Source: Protula sp. h YS-2021
Lineage: Eukaryota > Annelida > Polychaeta > Sabellida > Serpulidae
Length of the DNA: 64,000 bases
Assembly: GCA_949752745.1 (NCBI GenBank)
Contig: OX457026.1
Span: forward strand, 78,423,256-78,487,255
Direction of reading: 5' to 3'
Both the position numbers and the translations under genes were made by a program. The notes beneath the pieces were generated by a model. That model had not been told where the DNA came from. It ran no database searches and saw only the letters and a program-made list of their open reading frames with translations. Every line of letters starts with the position of its first letter. Within the stretch, counting starts at the first letter, position 1. Positions 8,575 to 17,505 of this stretch are shown one piece after another.

Positions 8575-9339
8575 ATGGAGTCAACAAGTTTTTACATTAC
8601 TTTACCCAGCAATGCTAGTATGAACTATTATCCCAACAACAAGACTTCGAATTATCAAATTCGTATGCCTCGAACCATCTATCTGAACGGAAAATATGAA
8701 GTGGCATTAGCTGAAATTCAATATCCACATACATGGACAACCATGAGACATGGAATGGACTATTCTATTCAGTATCGACAACAACCACTGAATGATATTG
8801 TTCTTGACACAATCAATATTCCTTATGGTTACTACAGATCCATACAAGAAATATGTCATGCAGTCAATGAAGAAGCAACTAATTCTATGAAAGATGACCT
8901 TAAAGAAGGTATTCGGATAAAGTATGATAAAATTAGACGACGCGTTTTTCTATATCTAAAATACGGCTTTGAAGTGTCATTCTCCACTGGATTAGCTGAG
9001 ATTTTAGGATTTATCCCAGATCAATGGTATACTGAAACGTGTACAGCTGAATATAAAGCTGATGTGAAACAGGGGTTTTATACACTTTATGTGTATTGTA
9101 GTATTTGTGAGCCACAAGTTGTTGGTGATTATTATGTTCCTTTGCTACGTTCTGTTGCAATACAAGGACATGATGGAGACATTATCATGAAAACTTATGG
9201 AGAACCTCATTATGTTCCTGTAAACACATCCAAATTTGACGTGATAGAAATGAATATTAAGGATGACACAGACCATAATGTTCCATTTCAAACTGGGAAG
9301 GTCATCTGTAAACTTCATTTTCGACCAAAAGCATTATGA
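8575..9339 (+). CDS. mCP: Penton-like minor capsid protein
   Basis: The 254-residue protein starts at ATG 8575 (gtcATGG) after a 54-bp gap containing tgtatatac. The opening (FYITLPSNASMNYYPNN) and the EVALAEIQYPHTW region are characteristic of the conserved protein encoded just before the pX-like and capsid genes in Polintons/adintoviruses, identified there as the single-jelly-roll penton. Length and beta-rich character agree. It would form the capsid vertices. Its TGA overlaps the next ATG. Confidence 0.8.
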   Translation: MESTSFYITLPSNASMNYYPNNKTSNYQIRMPRTIYLNGKYEVALAEIQYPHTWTTMRHGMDYSIQYRQQPLNDIVLDTINIPYGYYRSIQEICHAVNEEATNSMKDDLKEGIRIKYDKIRRRVFLYLKYGFEVSFSTGLAEILGFIPDQWYTETCTAEYKADVKQGFYTLYVYCSICEPQVVGDYYVPLLRSVAIQGHDGDIIMKTYGEPHYVPVNTSKFDVIEMNIKDDTDHNVPFQTGKVICKLHFRPKAL

Positions 9340-9692
9340 AAGCATACACACACAATCCATCTATTTATCGCAACCATTTTCTTCGTCAAGTGGGTGGAGA
9401 ATTACCAGGATTTAAAGGAGCGCGAATACAATATGGAGATGGTATTGGTTCAATACTGGGATCATTGGCTCGAAAAGCTATTCCACTGCTTAAGACAGGG
9501 GCTAAAATCGTTGCACCACATCTTAAAAGGGCTGCAAAAGATATCGCGAAAGATGTTACAGGTCGAGTAGCACAACGTATGTTTGGTGGTGGGTTACGAG
9601 GACAAAAGAGACCGAAACGAGCAAAACGTGTCAGAAGGCGAAAGGCAGCTAAACGGATAACATCAAAAAAACATAAGAAAGATATTTTTTAA
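9336..9692 (+). CDS. Basic core/membrane-active protein (adenovirus pX/pVI-like)
   Basis: A 118-residue protein. A GGELPGF..A..QYGDGIGSILG segment near residues 20-42 is followed by an amphipathic helix (RKAIPLLKTGAKIVAPHLKR). The C-terminus is very Arg/Lys rich (RPKRAKRVRRRKAAKR). This layout matches the small core or lytic proteins encoded next to penton and hexon genes in adintoviruses. Likely roles are DNA condensation in the capsid or membrane disruption on entry. The GGxLPGF segment may be a cleavage site for the element's own protease (inference). Confidence 0.75.
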   Translation: MKAYTHNPSIYRNHFLRQVGGELPGFKGARIQYGDGIGSILGSLARKAIPLLKTGAKIVAPHLKRAAKDIAKDVTGRVAQRMFGGGLRGQKRPKRAKRVRRRKAAKRITSKKHKKDIF

Positions 9693-9694
9693 TC

Positions 9695-11068
9695 ATGTCT
9701 TTAATTCATAATCATTCTTGTGAATGTAGCCTTTCTCCATTAGAATGGTTTCACATACCACCAACGCAAACTGCTGTAGAAAAAAGTTATAATGTAGACT
9801 ATCAACCAATGACTACCATTAGAGAGGGTGCTCCAATAGAATTCTACATTCCTGCGAGTACAGAAGAATATCTAGATTTAAAGAACAGTAAACTCCATAT
9901 TGTATGTCGCATTGTCAAGGCCGATGGAACACTGTGTGGTGTAGATGATAACGTGTCATGTATCAATGATTTGTTTAATGGGTTATGGTCTAATATTGAA
10001 TTATTTCTAAATGATCGTTTGATATCACATAGTAACAATACCCATGGTTATACTAGCATCATATCTCATCTCATTCATGACTCGGAAGAAAGTCTCCATT
10101 CTGAGCGCTCTATGCGTCTCATCTTTAAAGATACTGCCGGATCAATGAATACTTATGAGGTGAAAAGACCTAATCATGAAAGATATGTATCAGGTTTTCA
10201 TGTAAATATTGAAGGTGGTGATATAGCTGAAACAGGAAATAATGGTTTACATAATCGCTATTTGTATACACGTCTAAGCCGTGAGTTTGCGCTTACAGGT
10301 GGTTTAAGGGTAGATTTGTTTGAGCAGGATCGTTATCTTCCCAATGGTGTTAGTATGAAATTACGTTTACATAGACAAAAAGATGGATATGTATTAATGG
10401 CTGCAAATAATGGTTTTAAAGTAGAAGTGAGAGAAGCGTTTTTAACCATTCGCAAAGTGAGGGTTAGTCCAGGTATTCAGTTGGGACATGCAGATGCATT
10501 GATGAAAAGTCCTGCTAAGTTTATTGTTAATAGAAAAGAATGTAAAGTTTTAGCTATTCCAACTGGATTTCAATCTTTTGTGAAAGATAGCATCTTTTTA
10601 GGCCAATTACCAAAACGTATTGTTATTGGAATGGTTCATACTGAATCCTTTGCTGGAACAGTATTGAGAAATCCATACAATTTTGAACATTTTAATCTTA
10701 ACTTTATGCAGCTTTACTCTGATGGTGAACCAGTCCTATCCAAACCTCTCAAGCTTGATATAAATCAAGGCAAATATCTTGATGCTTTTGAAACTCTTTA
10801 AAAATCTTTTGATAGATTGGATGGCGAGAAAAGTTCCATTATAAAACGGGAAGATTGGCCTAGAGGTTATTCGTTGTTTTCTTTTGACTTAACACCTGAT
10901 TATGATGGTGCTGATCATTATGCCCTTATCAAACATGGGAATTTGAGACTAGAAATGAATTTTGCTGGTGCCTTGCAAAATACAGTCAATGTTATAGTGT
11001 ATGCTGAATTTGATAACATTGTTGAAATAAGTGCAAATCGTAGCATTCAATTCGACTACCAGTCATGA
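9695..11068 (+). pseudogene. MCP: Major capsid protein (double jelly roll), interrupted by one in-frame TAA
   Basis: The upstream part (9695-10801, 368 codons) and downstream part (10817-11068) are in the same frame, separated only by TAA at 10799-10801 and a few codons before the next ATG. The upstream part holds the beta-rich body (motifs SLSPLEWFHIPPTQTAVE, NDLFNGLWSNIELFLN, KFIVNRKECKV). The downstream part holds the conserved C-terminal end (DWPRGYSLFSFDLTPD, LRLEMNFAGAL, FDNIVEI). No indel is visible. It corresponds to the capsid proteins of adintoviruses, the same family as animal database proteins labelled 'F54H12.2-like'. The stop could be a nonsense mutation, an assembly error or a readthrough site. 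Confidence 0.88.
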
Positions 11069-11502
11069 ACACGAAGCAGATAGAAGCCATCCTATCCCAT
11101 GATGCCACGACAAAAGACTTGTTTCAAGGTGTGTTTGCCATGGACCAGTTACCATCTTTACAACCCGGTGCCTATGTCATCAACACAGACGATCATGATG
11201 AGCCAGGAGAGCATTGGGTGGCAGTATATTATGACGAAGACCCTGCAGAATATTTTGACTCTTATGGACTTTTACCTATAGACAGTCGTTTGAATAAGTT
11301 TTTAAAGTTTAATTTCATTTATAATTCAGTTCCATTACAAACACCGATATCCTCTACATGTGGATTTTATTGTGTGTATTATATAATTCAAAGAGCTCGA
11401 GGACATAGTCCTTTTGAAATCATTGATGTATTAAGAAGAAGTGATGGTGATTTTGTTGTAAAGGATTTTGTATATAGACATTATAAACCATTATTTTATT
11501 GA
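11065..11502 (+). CDS. PRO: Adenain-type cysteine protease (maturation protease)
   Basis: The 145-residue protein overlaps the capsid frame's TGA. The catalytic layout of the adenain/Ulp1 clan is visible: His in HWVAVYY (about residue 50), Asp in YFDSYG (about 65) and Cys in TCGFYCVYY (about 99-103), after the Gln/Pro-rich lead-in PLQTPIS. It should process capsid or core precursors during virion maturation. Length fits the short Polinton proteases. It is the last gene of the + strand late cluster; AATAAAC follows at about 11568. Confidence 0.9.
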   Translation: MNTKQIEAILSHDATTKDLFQGVFAMDQLPSLQPGAYVINTDDHDEPGEHWVAVYYDEDPAEYFDSYGLLPIDSRLNKFLKFNFIYNSVPLQTPISSTCGFYCVYYIIQRARGHSPFEIIDVLRRSDGDFVVKDFVYRHYKPLFY

Positions 11503-11656
11503 TGTTGTATTAGTTAAGTTGCATTAGTTAAGTTGTTGGTAATTGTGAATTGTATTATGAATATTGTAAATAAACAAGACAGTTTTATACAACATTCTTT
11601 TTTTTTTTATTGTGTTATACATTATTTACATTTCACAATTATTTCACATTAAGCTT
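11503..11656. terminator. Convergent polyadenylation region
   Basis: The + late cluster and the - replication cluster converge here. On + there is AATAAA near 11568; on - there is AATAAA (+ TTTATT near 11657). It also holds T/A runs and tandem tgtattagttaagttgc copies. No further gene is seen. Confidence 0.6.
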
Positions 11657-11914
11657 TTATTTTACAAATACATTCAATACATCAATAAACACATGCCATT
11701 CATACCAATCTAAATTAATATATGTATCATAGACATTACATCCACGTTTGTAAATGTTATGAAAACTAGCATAACACTGTCCATTACCAAACTTTATTAT
11801 TTTAACATCTTTGTGTTCAGACAGTTTCAGTTCATATCCATGATCATTCATGTCAATGTTCATCACCATAACACACATGGGATGTGTCAGTTCAATGGAC
11901 TTGGTGCCTCGCAT
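11657..11914 (-). CDS. PC4-like small protein, copy 1
   Basis: The conservative start is ATG 11914, 26 bp after the previous stop; an ATG at 12037 would overlap the upstream gene by 98 bp. The C-terminus ends with a beta-like segment (DVKIIKFGNGQCYASF) and a Trp-containing helix (DWYEWHVFIDVLNVFV), the same shape as neighbouring products and as the PC4 domain at 12720. A role in binding single-stranded DNA or transcription complexes is possible, but divergence is high. Confidence 0.55.
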   Translation of the reverse strand: MRGTKSIELTHPMCVMVMNIDMNDHGYELKLSEHKDVKIIKFGNGQCYASFHNIYKRGCNVYDTYINLDWYEWHVFIDVLNVFVK

Positions 11915-11939
11915 GAGTTGCACTCCTTCCTCTTTGAAT

Positions 11940-12281
11940 TCAAGCGTCAGGTTCTTTCCAATCCAATGCTTGTAACAGAGCGTGCCATTCCACTGTGTTG
12001 AGGGTGATGTAGTCGTAGCATTTTGTAAGCTCGTCATATTGGCGAAATCGTACAAACACGTCTAAATAGTTCTCAGTCACACGCACTTCTAAATCCTCTG
12101 AGAGTTTCAGGAGAAAGCCAGGTATCCTCAGCTTCTCTAGATGGTCTTTCAACACAGATTGTTCGTCAGTTGATAGAATGATATACTTTCCAAAATGTTT
12201 TAGCACGATGTCATCATATACGTTTCTCAGATATGAGAATCCATGCGTAATGGGTTCATATTCCGATAAAAAGTCTTCCAT
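11940..12281 (-). CDS. PC4-like small protein, copy 2 (two modules)
   Basis: The start is taken at ATG 12281; the upstream codons would need TTG. The protein is 114 residues. Two consecutive units are visible: FGKYIILSTDEQSVLKDHLEKL near the middle, and RVTENYLDVFVRFRQYD then NTVEWHALLQALDW at the C-terminus. Each has a strand-rich part followed by a helix, as in PC4/SUB1. It lies in the - strand cluster behind the clear PC4-like gene, so tandem duplication followed by divergence is likely. Confidence 0.55.
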   Translation of the reverse strand: MEDFLSEYEPITHGFSYLRNVYDDIVLKHFGKYIILSTDEQSVLKDHLEKLRIPGFLLKLSEDLEVRVTENYLDVFVRFRQYDELTKCYDYITLNTVEWHALLQALDWKEPDA

Positions 12282-12335
12282 CTCGTTCAACAGTCAGATG
12301 AACTATGAGCTGTCTCCTTGTCTGCAAAGACGTTT

Positions 12336-12707
12336 TTATGCTCGCAAGATGGTGAAGAGTGGATGTTGTATCACTTCTAGGAATCGTAAGACTGCGCGCC
12401 AGTTCTTGATATCAAAGATGATCAAATCTGTATATGGTGTATCTGGCACAACTCCCTTATAATCCTCTGGATAATCCTGTAAAAGATTTCTACAGATTTC
12501 TACACGTATGTTAGAATCATATTCAGCCACCGTCACTTCCACTTTATTTTCAAGTCTACGTTTAAACCCATGTTCAAGTGGTATGTTTTTAAACTCTTTC
12601 CACACTTCAGGTTTAAACCGATCATAACTTCTCTGAGAATCTAGTATCACTTCATTCCTATCATTTACAGTAAGGTAAGCACCACCGTTCAGCATGAGTG
12701 CATTCAT
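12336..12707 (-). CDS. PC4-like small protein, copy 3
   Basis: A 123-residue frame from ATG 12707, 12 bp after the stop of the canonical PC4-like gene. The C-terminal half contains a beta-like stretch (KVEVTVAEYDSNIRVEICR), a loop and DLIIFDIKNWRAVLRFLEVI, which has the Trp-helix end of the PC4 fold. The N-terminal part is unlike known domains. It is probably cotranscribed from the TATA box at 13134. Confidence 0.6.
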   Translation of the reverse strand: MNALMLNGGAYLTVNDRNEVILDSQRSYDRFKPEVWKEFKNIPLEHGFKRRLENKVEVTVAEYDSNIRVEICRNLLQDYPEDYKGVVPDTPYTDLIIFDIKNWRAVLRFLEVIQHPLFTILRA

Positions 12708-12719
12708 GTTTTTACCTTG

Positions 12720-13076
12720 TTATGAGCCACCTTCTTGTCTGCGAAGCCTTTTATCCACTTCTTTCACCTGCTTCTTCAACATTTTCCATTCAGGTATTGT
12801 CAGCAAGATACCCTTTTTCGTTGGACGGTTTTTTCCAGTCCCCTCATCTCTCAGGTACTTGCGAATGTTTACCACTCCTTCATTGCTTTGTTTCATAATC
12901 TTGATATACTTTCCATTTCCTAGAGAAAGCATTCCATCCCACGACTGTGGTGTTGGTGCTGTCTCCACTTTCAATTTCTTGATGGTAGTGGTAGGATTTT
13001 TCACTTTTAAGTCTTTAACTGCATCTGCAAGAGTATCCATATCAGTTGTAGATCTCTTACGACTTTCACGTTCCAT
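12720..13076 (-). CDS. PC4/SUB1-like single-stranded DNA-binding coactivator
   Basis: The 118-residue protein starts at ATG 13076. The C-terminal about 65 residues show the PC4 domain clearly: LGNGKYIKIM strand, GVVNIRKYL strand, a basic turn with PTKKGI, and the final helix TIPEWKMLKKQVKEVDKRL. The N-terminus is a charged, Ser/Thr/Lys-rich tail, also a PC4 feature. PC4 binds ssDNA and helps RNA polymerase II initiation, so it could serve viral transcription or replication. Its TATA box (TATAAAAGGGGG) overlaps the stop codon of the polymerase gene. Confidence 0.82.
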   Translation of the reverse strand: MERESRKRSTTDMDTLADAVKDLKVKNPTTTIKKLKVETAPTPQSWDGMLSLGNGKYIKIMKQSNEGVVNIRKYLRDEGTGKNRPTKKGILLTIPEWKMLKKQVKEVDKRLRRQEGGS

Positions 13077-13125
13077 GTTAACGCTTCAATGTTCACACCT
13101 CAAATAACTCTTCCGTTGGAGGACC

Positions 13126-13138
13126 TCCCCCTTTTATA
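13126..13138 (-). promoter_or_regulatory. TATA box of the PC4-like cluster, overlapping the PolB stop
   Basis: On the - strand TATAAAAGGGGG lies about 55 bp upstream of the ATG at 13076. The TAA within TATAA is the polymerase stop codon (13134-13136). The same 12-mer occurs before the polymerase gene. Confidence 0.7.
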
Positions 13139-16100
13139 CCACAGCCTTGTAATGTCCATGCGCTAAAGTGGAATAGCCATCATTCAGCACATATCGCTTG
13201 TCGTCATATGGGGAGAGGGCTACTTTCCTCAACTTCTCTGAGAAAAGCTGGTGACTATGACTTCGGATAATGTGTCCTGTAGCCATCGTTTGAGTTTTCT
13301 TGAACAAACTGTCTCTATACTGCACATGTTTAATGCGTCTTTGACACGCGCGAGTGATGCCTTTGGCCGTACGTTTTTCTTTCCCACCACACAATAAACT
13401 GTACATTTTCGGTCTGAGTCCAACAAACTCTTCAATGGGGACGCCGGCCGTCTCATCCTTCATTTTCCCAAGCACTTTTTTGTTCACGTTGGAATGTAGG
13501 AAATGATCCGGCGGATAGTCACTTGTGTCGAACAGGTCAGCATCCTGCTGCATATCCTTGTAGATATCTTCCGTTTCTATGTCGTAACATAGACTGTCGG
13601 TGTCGCTGAACAATAACTTGGCATTGGGATACTTGACCATGATGTAGTTGTAATGAAAGTTGAACATAAGCACTTTGCTGAGGTCGAGAATGGTGAAACC
13701 AACTTGAATGGGTTTATCCAGAAGCAAATCCACTTTGCGTAAATGTACCGCGGTCAAATCTTCGTTGAAAATTTTGAATTTGTGGAAAGAAGGTTTGGCT
13801 ACAAGTTTCTTGAACCGCTTTTCCTTGTGAACAAGTTCAACATTGATTCGCTTTCTCACATTTTCCATGGTTTTGCCAAACACCGAGTTGTTCATCAGTT
13901 TGAAGAAGTCTTTCTCAAATGGGTTCTTGGCCAATTTTCTCTTTTCCGTGTTCAAGGCAATGTATTTTGCCAACCATTTGCTCTGTTCAAACATGATGGC
14001 GCGATGTACTTTAGTGACTTTCAACCCCAGTGAGACGTACTGTTGCAAATTCCTGTAATGAAGTACATATTTCTTCTTGTCAGACAAGTTAGGAATGAGC
14101 TTTTCACTGGATTTCTCTTTCATGTTTAGATCTTTCCGCAGCTTCTGACTGTACTCTGACAATTCTTCAACTTTGACACATTTCCGTTCTGGAGCCACTG
14201 GGTAGTGATTATGATGATCATGGATTGAATTTGGATATTCTAAATCCACTTCCAAAATGAATCCAATGTCATCATCTTCATCCACATCCATGAAGTCGAG
14301 GGATTCTGGCTCGCTCACCCACATAAATCCTCTTTGTGGCATGCTTTGTGACATAGCCCAACCATACAAGTTGTTTGCGTCGAGGTACATCAGGTAGTTG
14401 TTTGGTATCTCAGAATTGTATTCTGCTACGTAGGGATTATTCGCTTTCGCATACTTGTGTGTGATCACAGATATTCCTCCACGTATGCCTTGCTCAACCA
14501 TTTGGTACATGTCAATGTCATTGATCAATTCCAACTTCACCTTTGTCGCTTTCAACATTGCATCCCACGACAGTCCTGGTGCTGTATAGTAATGAGCAGG
14601 ATCCAATTCATACGTGTTGAGGCATACTTGACGAAAGTTTTCAAACACGTCAGCTAGTAATAACACATCTGATTTCAGGTACAGGTCGTGGTATTCACCA
14701 AATGTTGTACAGTTGAATGTATCCCACACCTTCTGTGCATGCGCATAATCCTCATCGCTAATGTCCTCTTCGCTAAGCTGACTATAAAACTTATCCTTTG
14801 ATGGTAGCTGTGTTTCAGCAAACTTGGATGGTTCGTCCACGTAATCATAGGGGTACACACCCTTTCTCAGCAGCAAATCTTGTTGATCACTATCGTGAAT
14901 GTGAGAGGTCATGTTGTAGAAGTTATCTTTCCCTTCTGCTGCAAGGTTGGATACCAACTTCTGTAGAGAGGTACTCATGAACTGAAAGCTGTCTGTAAAT
15001 TTCAGATTGCTCAGGGTGAATGCAATATATTTCTCAATGGTGTTGGGAATGACTGTAATCGTTTCACCTTTGAATTTTCCAATTTCCTCCATGATAAGGT
15101 GACTGTCATAGCCTCGCAAATTGTGGAAAAATACGGGAATGATAAAAGAATCTTGATCCCCTTGCTGATCTTTTCTAAGTCGGAATTGCAAGTTGCATTC
15201 ATTGTGTGCTGCTCCACGATATTTGCCATTGATGTGGTCATGATCTCTCACACGATCTGCTCCTAGAGGTTCATGACAAATGTAGCAATCAGTGGCGTTC
15301 TTGAAATTCTCTTTGTCTTCACGATTCATCACCATTTCCTTTGGTTGCTCTAAACCACGTACAATACGATCGCGTTCATTCACCATATGGTCTAAAAAGA
15401 CCTTTACGACATTGTCTCCTCGATACACAACTGGTGCACGTGTGTTGTACTGGCTCACAACCACATAGGCAAAGCTGTTTGGACGATGATGTTGATACTT
15501 GTCTCCTTCTTCATGCTTTTGCGTGAAACATTCAAAGTCAGCATAAATCACAAACGGTGCTCGCTGTTGTTTAGCCACATTCTTGAACTTGATGAATGGT
15601 TCCTTGGGAAATGATAAACGTTGTGCTCCATTCTTGTCACACACTTCACGATGTTTATCTAAAAGATCTTGTCGTACAAACCCGTGAAGACAGTTGAAAC
15701 AATAAAAATATGCAGCCTTATGCTTTGATCGATAACACATAAGTCTGCTAAAATTCTTGATGAGGCAGTAATGCCTCGTCTTGTCATTGCTAATCAGAAG
15801 TAAGTTGATTTCTCTGACACTGACGTTTCGACTAAGTTGTATTGGAACAACTACATCTTGTTCATATCCAAACACGTTGATGGCTACATCGTTCTCCTTT
15901 TCAAACTTTGGAATGTCAGTAATTGGTGTCGGAAATGTCATACCCTCTACCTTTAATTCCTTCTCAAATGGTTTGTAATGATTCACGCGATTTGGGTTGT
16001 TGTCATGAGGGTGAAGGTAAGCCAATACTGACCATAAGAAACACTTGTTATCATCATTCTTAATGTTTATCACACCCTTTGTTTTCTTCACTTTCTTCGG

Positions 16101-17342
16101 CAGTGGAATAAAACTGCTCGCTTCTAGAGGAACCAACGTAGCTGTATGTACTTCAATGTACAGTATGTTATCCAATACCCAGCCAGAGCCTTGTCGCTCA
16201 TGTTCGTCAAACTTGGTAAATAATTCTTTATAGGCTTCTGGCAGGTCCTGCTCAATATCTGCTGGATTGTATGCTGTATATGTTGGACTACTGATAAATG
16301 TATTATCCACTTGTTCTACCATAACACCTTCTGCATTTGCTGTCAGTTTCTTGAAACGTGCATGCACGACAATGTACCATTTCATTCCATGGTTTAAGGT
16401 CTCCAACAAATGTGCCTTGATACGGTTCTCTTGCTGTCGCATTTCAAGCAGTAAATCCGATCCATCCTCGGGCTCAAACCGTTTTTCCTGCGCGTTTTCA
16501 CCAAGACTAACCCTTCTACCTCTCCCTACTTGTCCTGTCTTTTGTTTCTTTGAAACATGTTCTTGAGACACATTTTCCATCTCAGCTGGTTTACATGCAT
16601 GTGCCTCAAAAGTATCCATAGATGGAAACTCTTCATTGCATTCCGCACACTGAACTGGACCGTATGGCCAAATGTCATCTTCTTCCATCTTTTCTCTCTT
16701 TGCTCCTTTCCCTTCATGTTTCACTAAAGTTTTCATCTCAGCTTTGCATGTATGTGCTTCAAAAGTATCCATAGATGGAAATTCTACATTACATTCTGCA
16801 CACTGAACTGGACCGTATGGCCAAATGTCATCTTCTTCCATCTTTTCTCTCTTTGCTCCTTTTCCTTCATGTTTCACTAAAGTTTTCATCTCAGCTTTGC
16901 ATGTATGTGCTTCAAAAGTATCCATAGATGGAAATTCTACATTACATTCCGCACACTGAACTGGACCGTATGGCCAAATGTCATCTTCTTCCATCTTTTC
17001 TCTCTTTGCTCCTTTCCCTTCATGTTTCACTAAAGTTTTCATCTCAGCTTTGCATGTATGTGCTTCAAAAGTATCCATAGATGGAAATTCTACATTACAT
17101 TCCGCACACTGAACTGGACCGTATGGCCAAATGTCATCTTCTTCCATCTTTTCTCTCTTTGCTCCTTTTCCTTCATGTTTCACTAAAGTTTTCATCTCAG
17201 CTTTGCATGTATGTGCTTCAAAAGTATCCATAGATGGAAATTCTACATTACATTCCGCACACTGAACTGGACCGTATGGCCAAATGTCATCTTCTTCCAT
17301 CTTTTGTCTCTTTGCTCCTTTCCCATACTCTTCACGTTCCAT
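13134..17342 (-). CDS. PolB: Protein-primed family B DNA polymerase with N-terminal zinc-finger repeats
   Basis: The 1402-residue enzyme should replicate the element by protein priming. Residues 1 to about 260 are five 51-residue repeats, each with a C2HC finger (CAEC..F...F.AHTC). The Polinton-typical block NDDNKCFLWSVLAYLHP lies near 440. The exonuclease domain has Exo I YADFE (about 600) and Exo II HNLRGYDSHL (about 737). An HNH-like insertion (HDHINGKYRGAAHN) lies between them. Polymerase motifs follow: A YLDANNLYG (about 982), B MNNSVFGKTMEN (about 1147) and C SDTDS (about 1245). All key acidic residues are present and the frame is intact. The TATA box is at 17405-17416. Confidence 0.95.
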   Translation of the reverse strand: MEREEYGKGAKRQKMEEDDIWPYGPVQCAECNVEFPSMDTFEAHTCKAEMKTLVKHEGKGAKREKMEEDDIWPYGPVQCAECNVEFPSMDTFEAHTCKAEMKTLVKHEGKGAKREKMEEDDIWPYGPVQCAECNVEFPSMDTFEAHTCKAEMKTLVKHEGKGAKREKMEEDDIWPYGPVQCAECNVEFPSMDTFEAHTCKAEMKTLVKHEGKGAKREKMEEDDIWPYGPVQCAECNEEFPSMDTFEAHACKPAEMENVSQEHVSKKQKTGQVGRGRRVSLGENAQEKRFEPEDGSDLLLEMRQQENRIKAHLLETLNHGMKWYIVVHARFKKLTANAEGVMVEQVDNTFISSPTYTAYNPADIEQDLPEAYKELFTKFDEHERQGSGWVLDNILYIEVHTATLVPLEASSFIPLPKKVKKTKGVINIKNDDNKCFLWSVLAYLHPHDNNPNRVNHYKPFEKELKVEGMTFPTPITDIPKFEKENDVAINVFGYEQDVVVPIQLSRNVSVREINLLLISNDKTRHYCLIKNFSRLMCYRSKHKAAYFYCFNCLHGFVRQDLLDKHREVCDKNGAQRLSFPKEPFIKFKNVAKQQRAPFVIYADFECFTQKHEEGDKYQHHRPNSFAYVVVSQYNTRAPVVYRGDNVVKVFLDHMVNERDRIVRGLEQPKEMVMNREDKENFKNATDCYICHEPLGADRVRDHDHINGKYRGAAHNECNLQFRLRKDQQGDQDSFIIPVFFHNLRGYDSHLIMEEIGKFKGETITVIPNTIEKYIAFTLSNLKFTDSFQFMSTSLQKLVSNLAAEGKDNFYNMTSHIHDSDQQDLLLRKGVYPYDYVDEPSKFAETQLPSKDKFYSQLSEEDISDEDYAHAQKVWDTFNCTTFGEYHDLYLKSDVLLLADVFENFRQVCLNTYELDPAHYYTAPGLSWDAMLKATKVKLELINDIDMYQMVEQGIRGGISVITHKYAKANNPYVAEYNSEIPNNYLMYLDANNLYGWAMSQSMPQRGFMWVSEPESLDFMDVDEDDDIGFILEVDLEYPNSIHDHHNHYPVAPERKCVKVEELSEYSQKLRKDLNMKEKSSEKLIPNLSDKKKYVLHYRNLQQYVSLGLKVTKVHRAIMFEQSKWLAKYIALNTEKRKLAKNPFEKDFFKLMNNSVFGKTMENVRKRINVELVHKEKRFKKLVAKPSFHKFKIFNEDLTAVHLRKVDLLLDKPIQVGFTILDLSKVLMFNFHYNYIMVKYPNAKLLFSDTDSLCYDIETEDIYKDMQQDADLFDTSDYPPDHFLHSNVNKKVLGKMKDETAGVPIEEFVGLRPKMYSLLCGGKEKRTAKGITRACQRRIKHVQYRDSLFKKTQTMATGHIIRSHSHQLFSEKLRKVALSPYDDKRYVLNDGYSTLAHGHYKAVV
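16575..17335. repeat. 153-bp coding tandem repeats in the PolB 5' end
   Basis: Five in-frame copies of a 153-bp unit encode the zinc-finger module. Adjacent copies differ at only a few bases, mostly silent, so the array expanded or was homogenised recently. The copy nearest the polymerase body is the most diverged. Confidence 0.92.
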
Positions 17343-17404
17343 CTTAGCTAGTTGTTGTTACGTCAACTGCTGAAACTAAAATGCTGAAATGTAATCTCAA
17401 ACAT

Positions 17405-17416
17405 CCCCCTTTTATA
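17405..17416 (-). promoter_or_regulatory. TATA box of the polymerase gene
   Basis: On the - strand TATAAAAGGGGG lies about 65 bp upstream of the polymerase ATG at 17342, identical over 12 bases to the PC4-cluster TATA box. Confidence 0.75.
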
Positions 17417-17465
17417 CACATTCATACATAGACAGAATTTGCGTTTTCATTTCATAACAGAGGAT

Positions 17466-17481
17466 GGCCCTTAAAAGGGCC
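17466..17481 (-). terminator. Histone-like 3' stem-loop
   Basis: On the - strand GGCCCTTTTAAGGGCC forms a 6-bp stem with a TTTA loop, 24 bp after the stop of the Cys-rich gene. It fits the metazoan histone mRNA hairpin pattern (GGYYYU-4-nt loop-ARRRCC). TATGAAATGAAAACGC follows about 10 nt downstream at 17440-17456. Confidence 0.6.
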
Positions 17482-17505
17482 GAAAGATGTTAGTAATTTG
17501 ACGCT

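Noticed and set aside
11915..12055. Longer start for the PC4-like gene at 11657
   Set aside because: It would overlap the upstream gene by about 100 bp; ATG 11914 lies just after the upstream stop. Not fully excluded.
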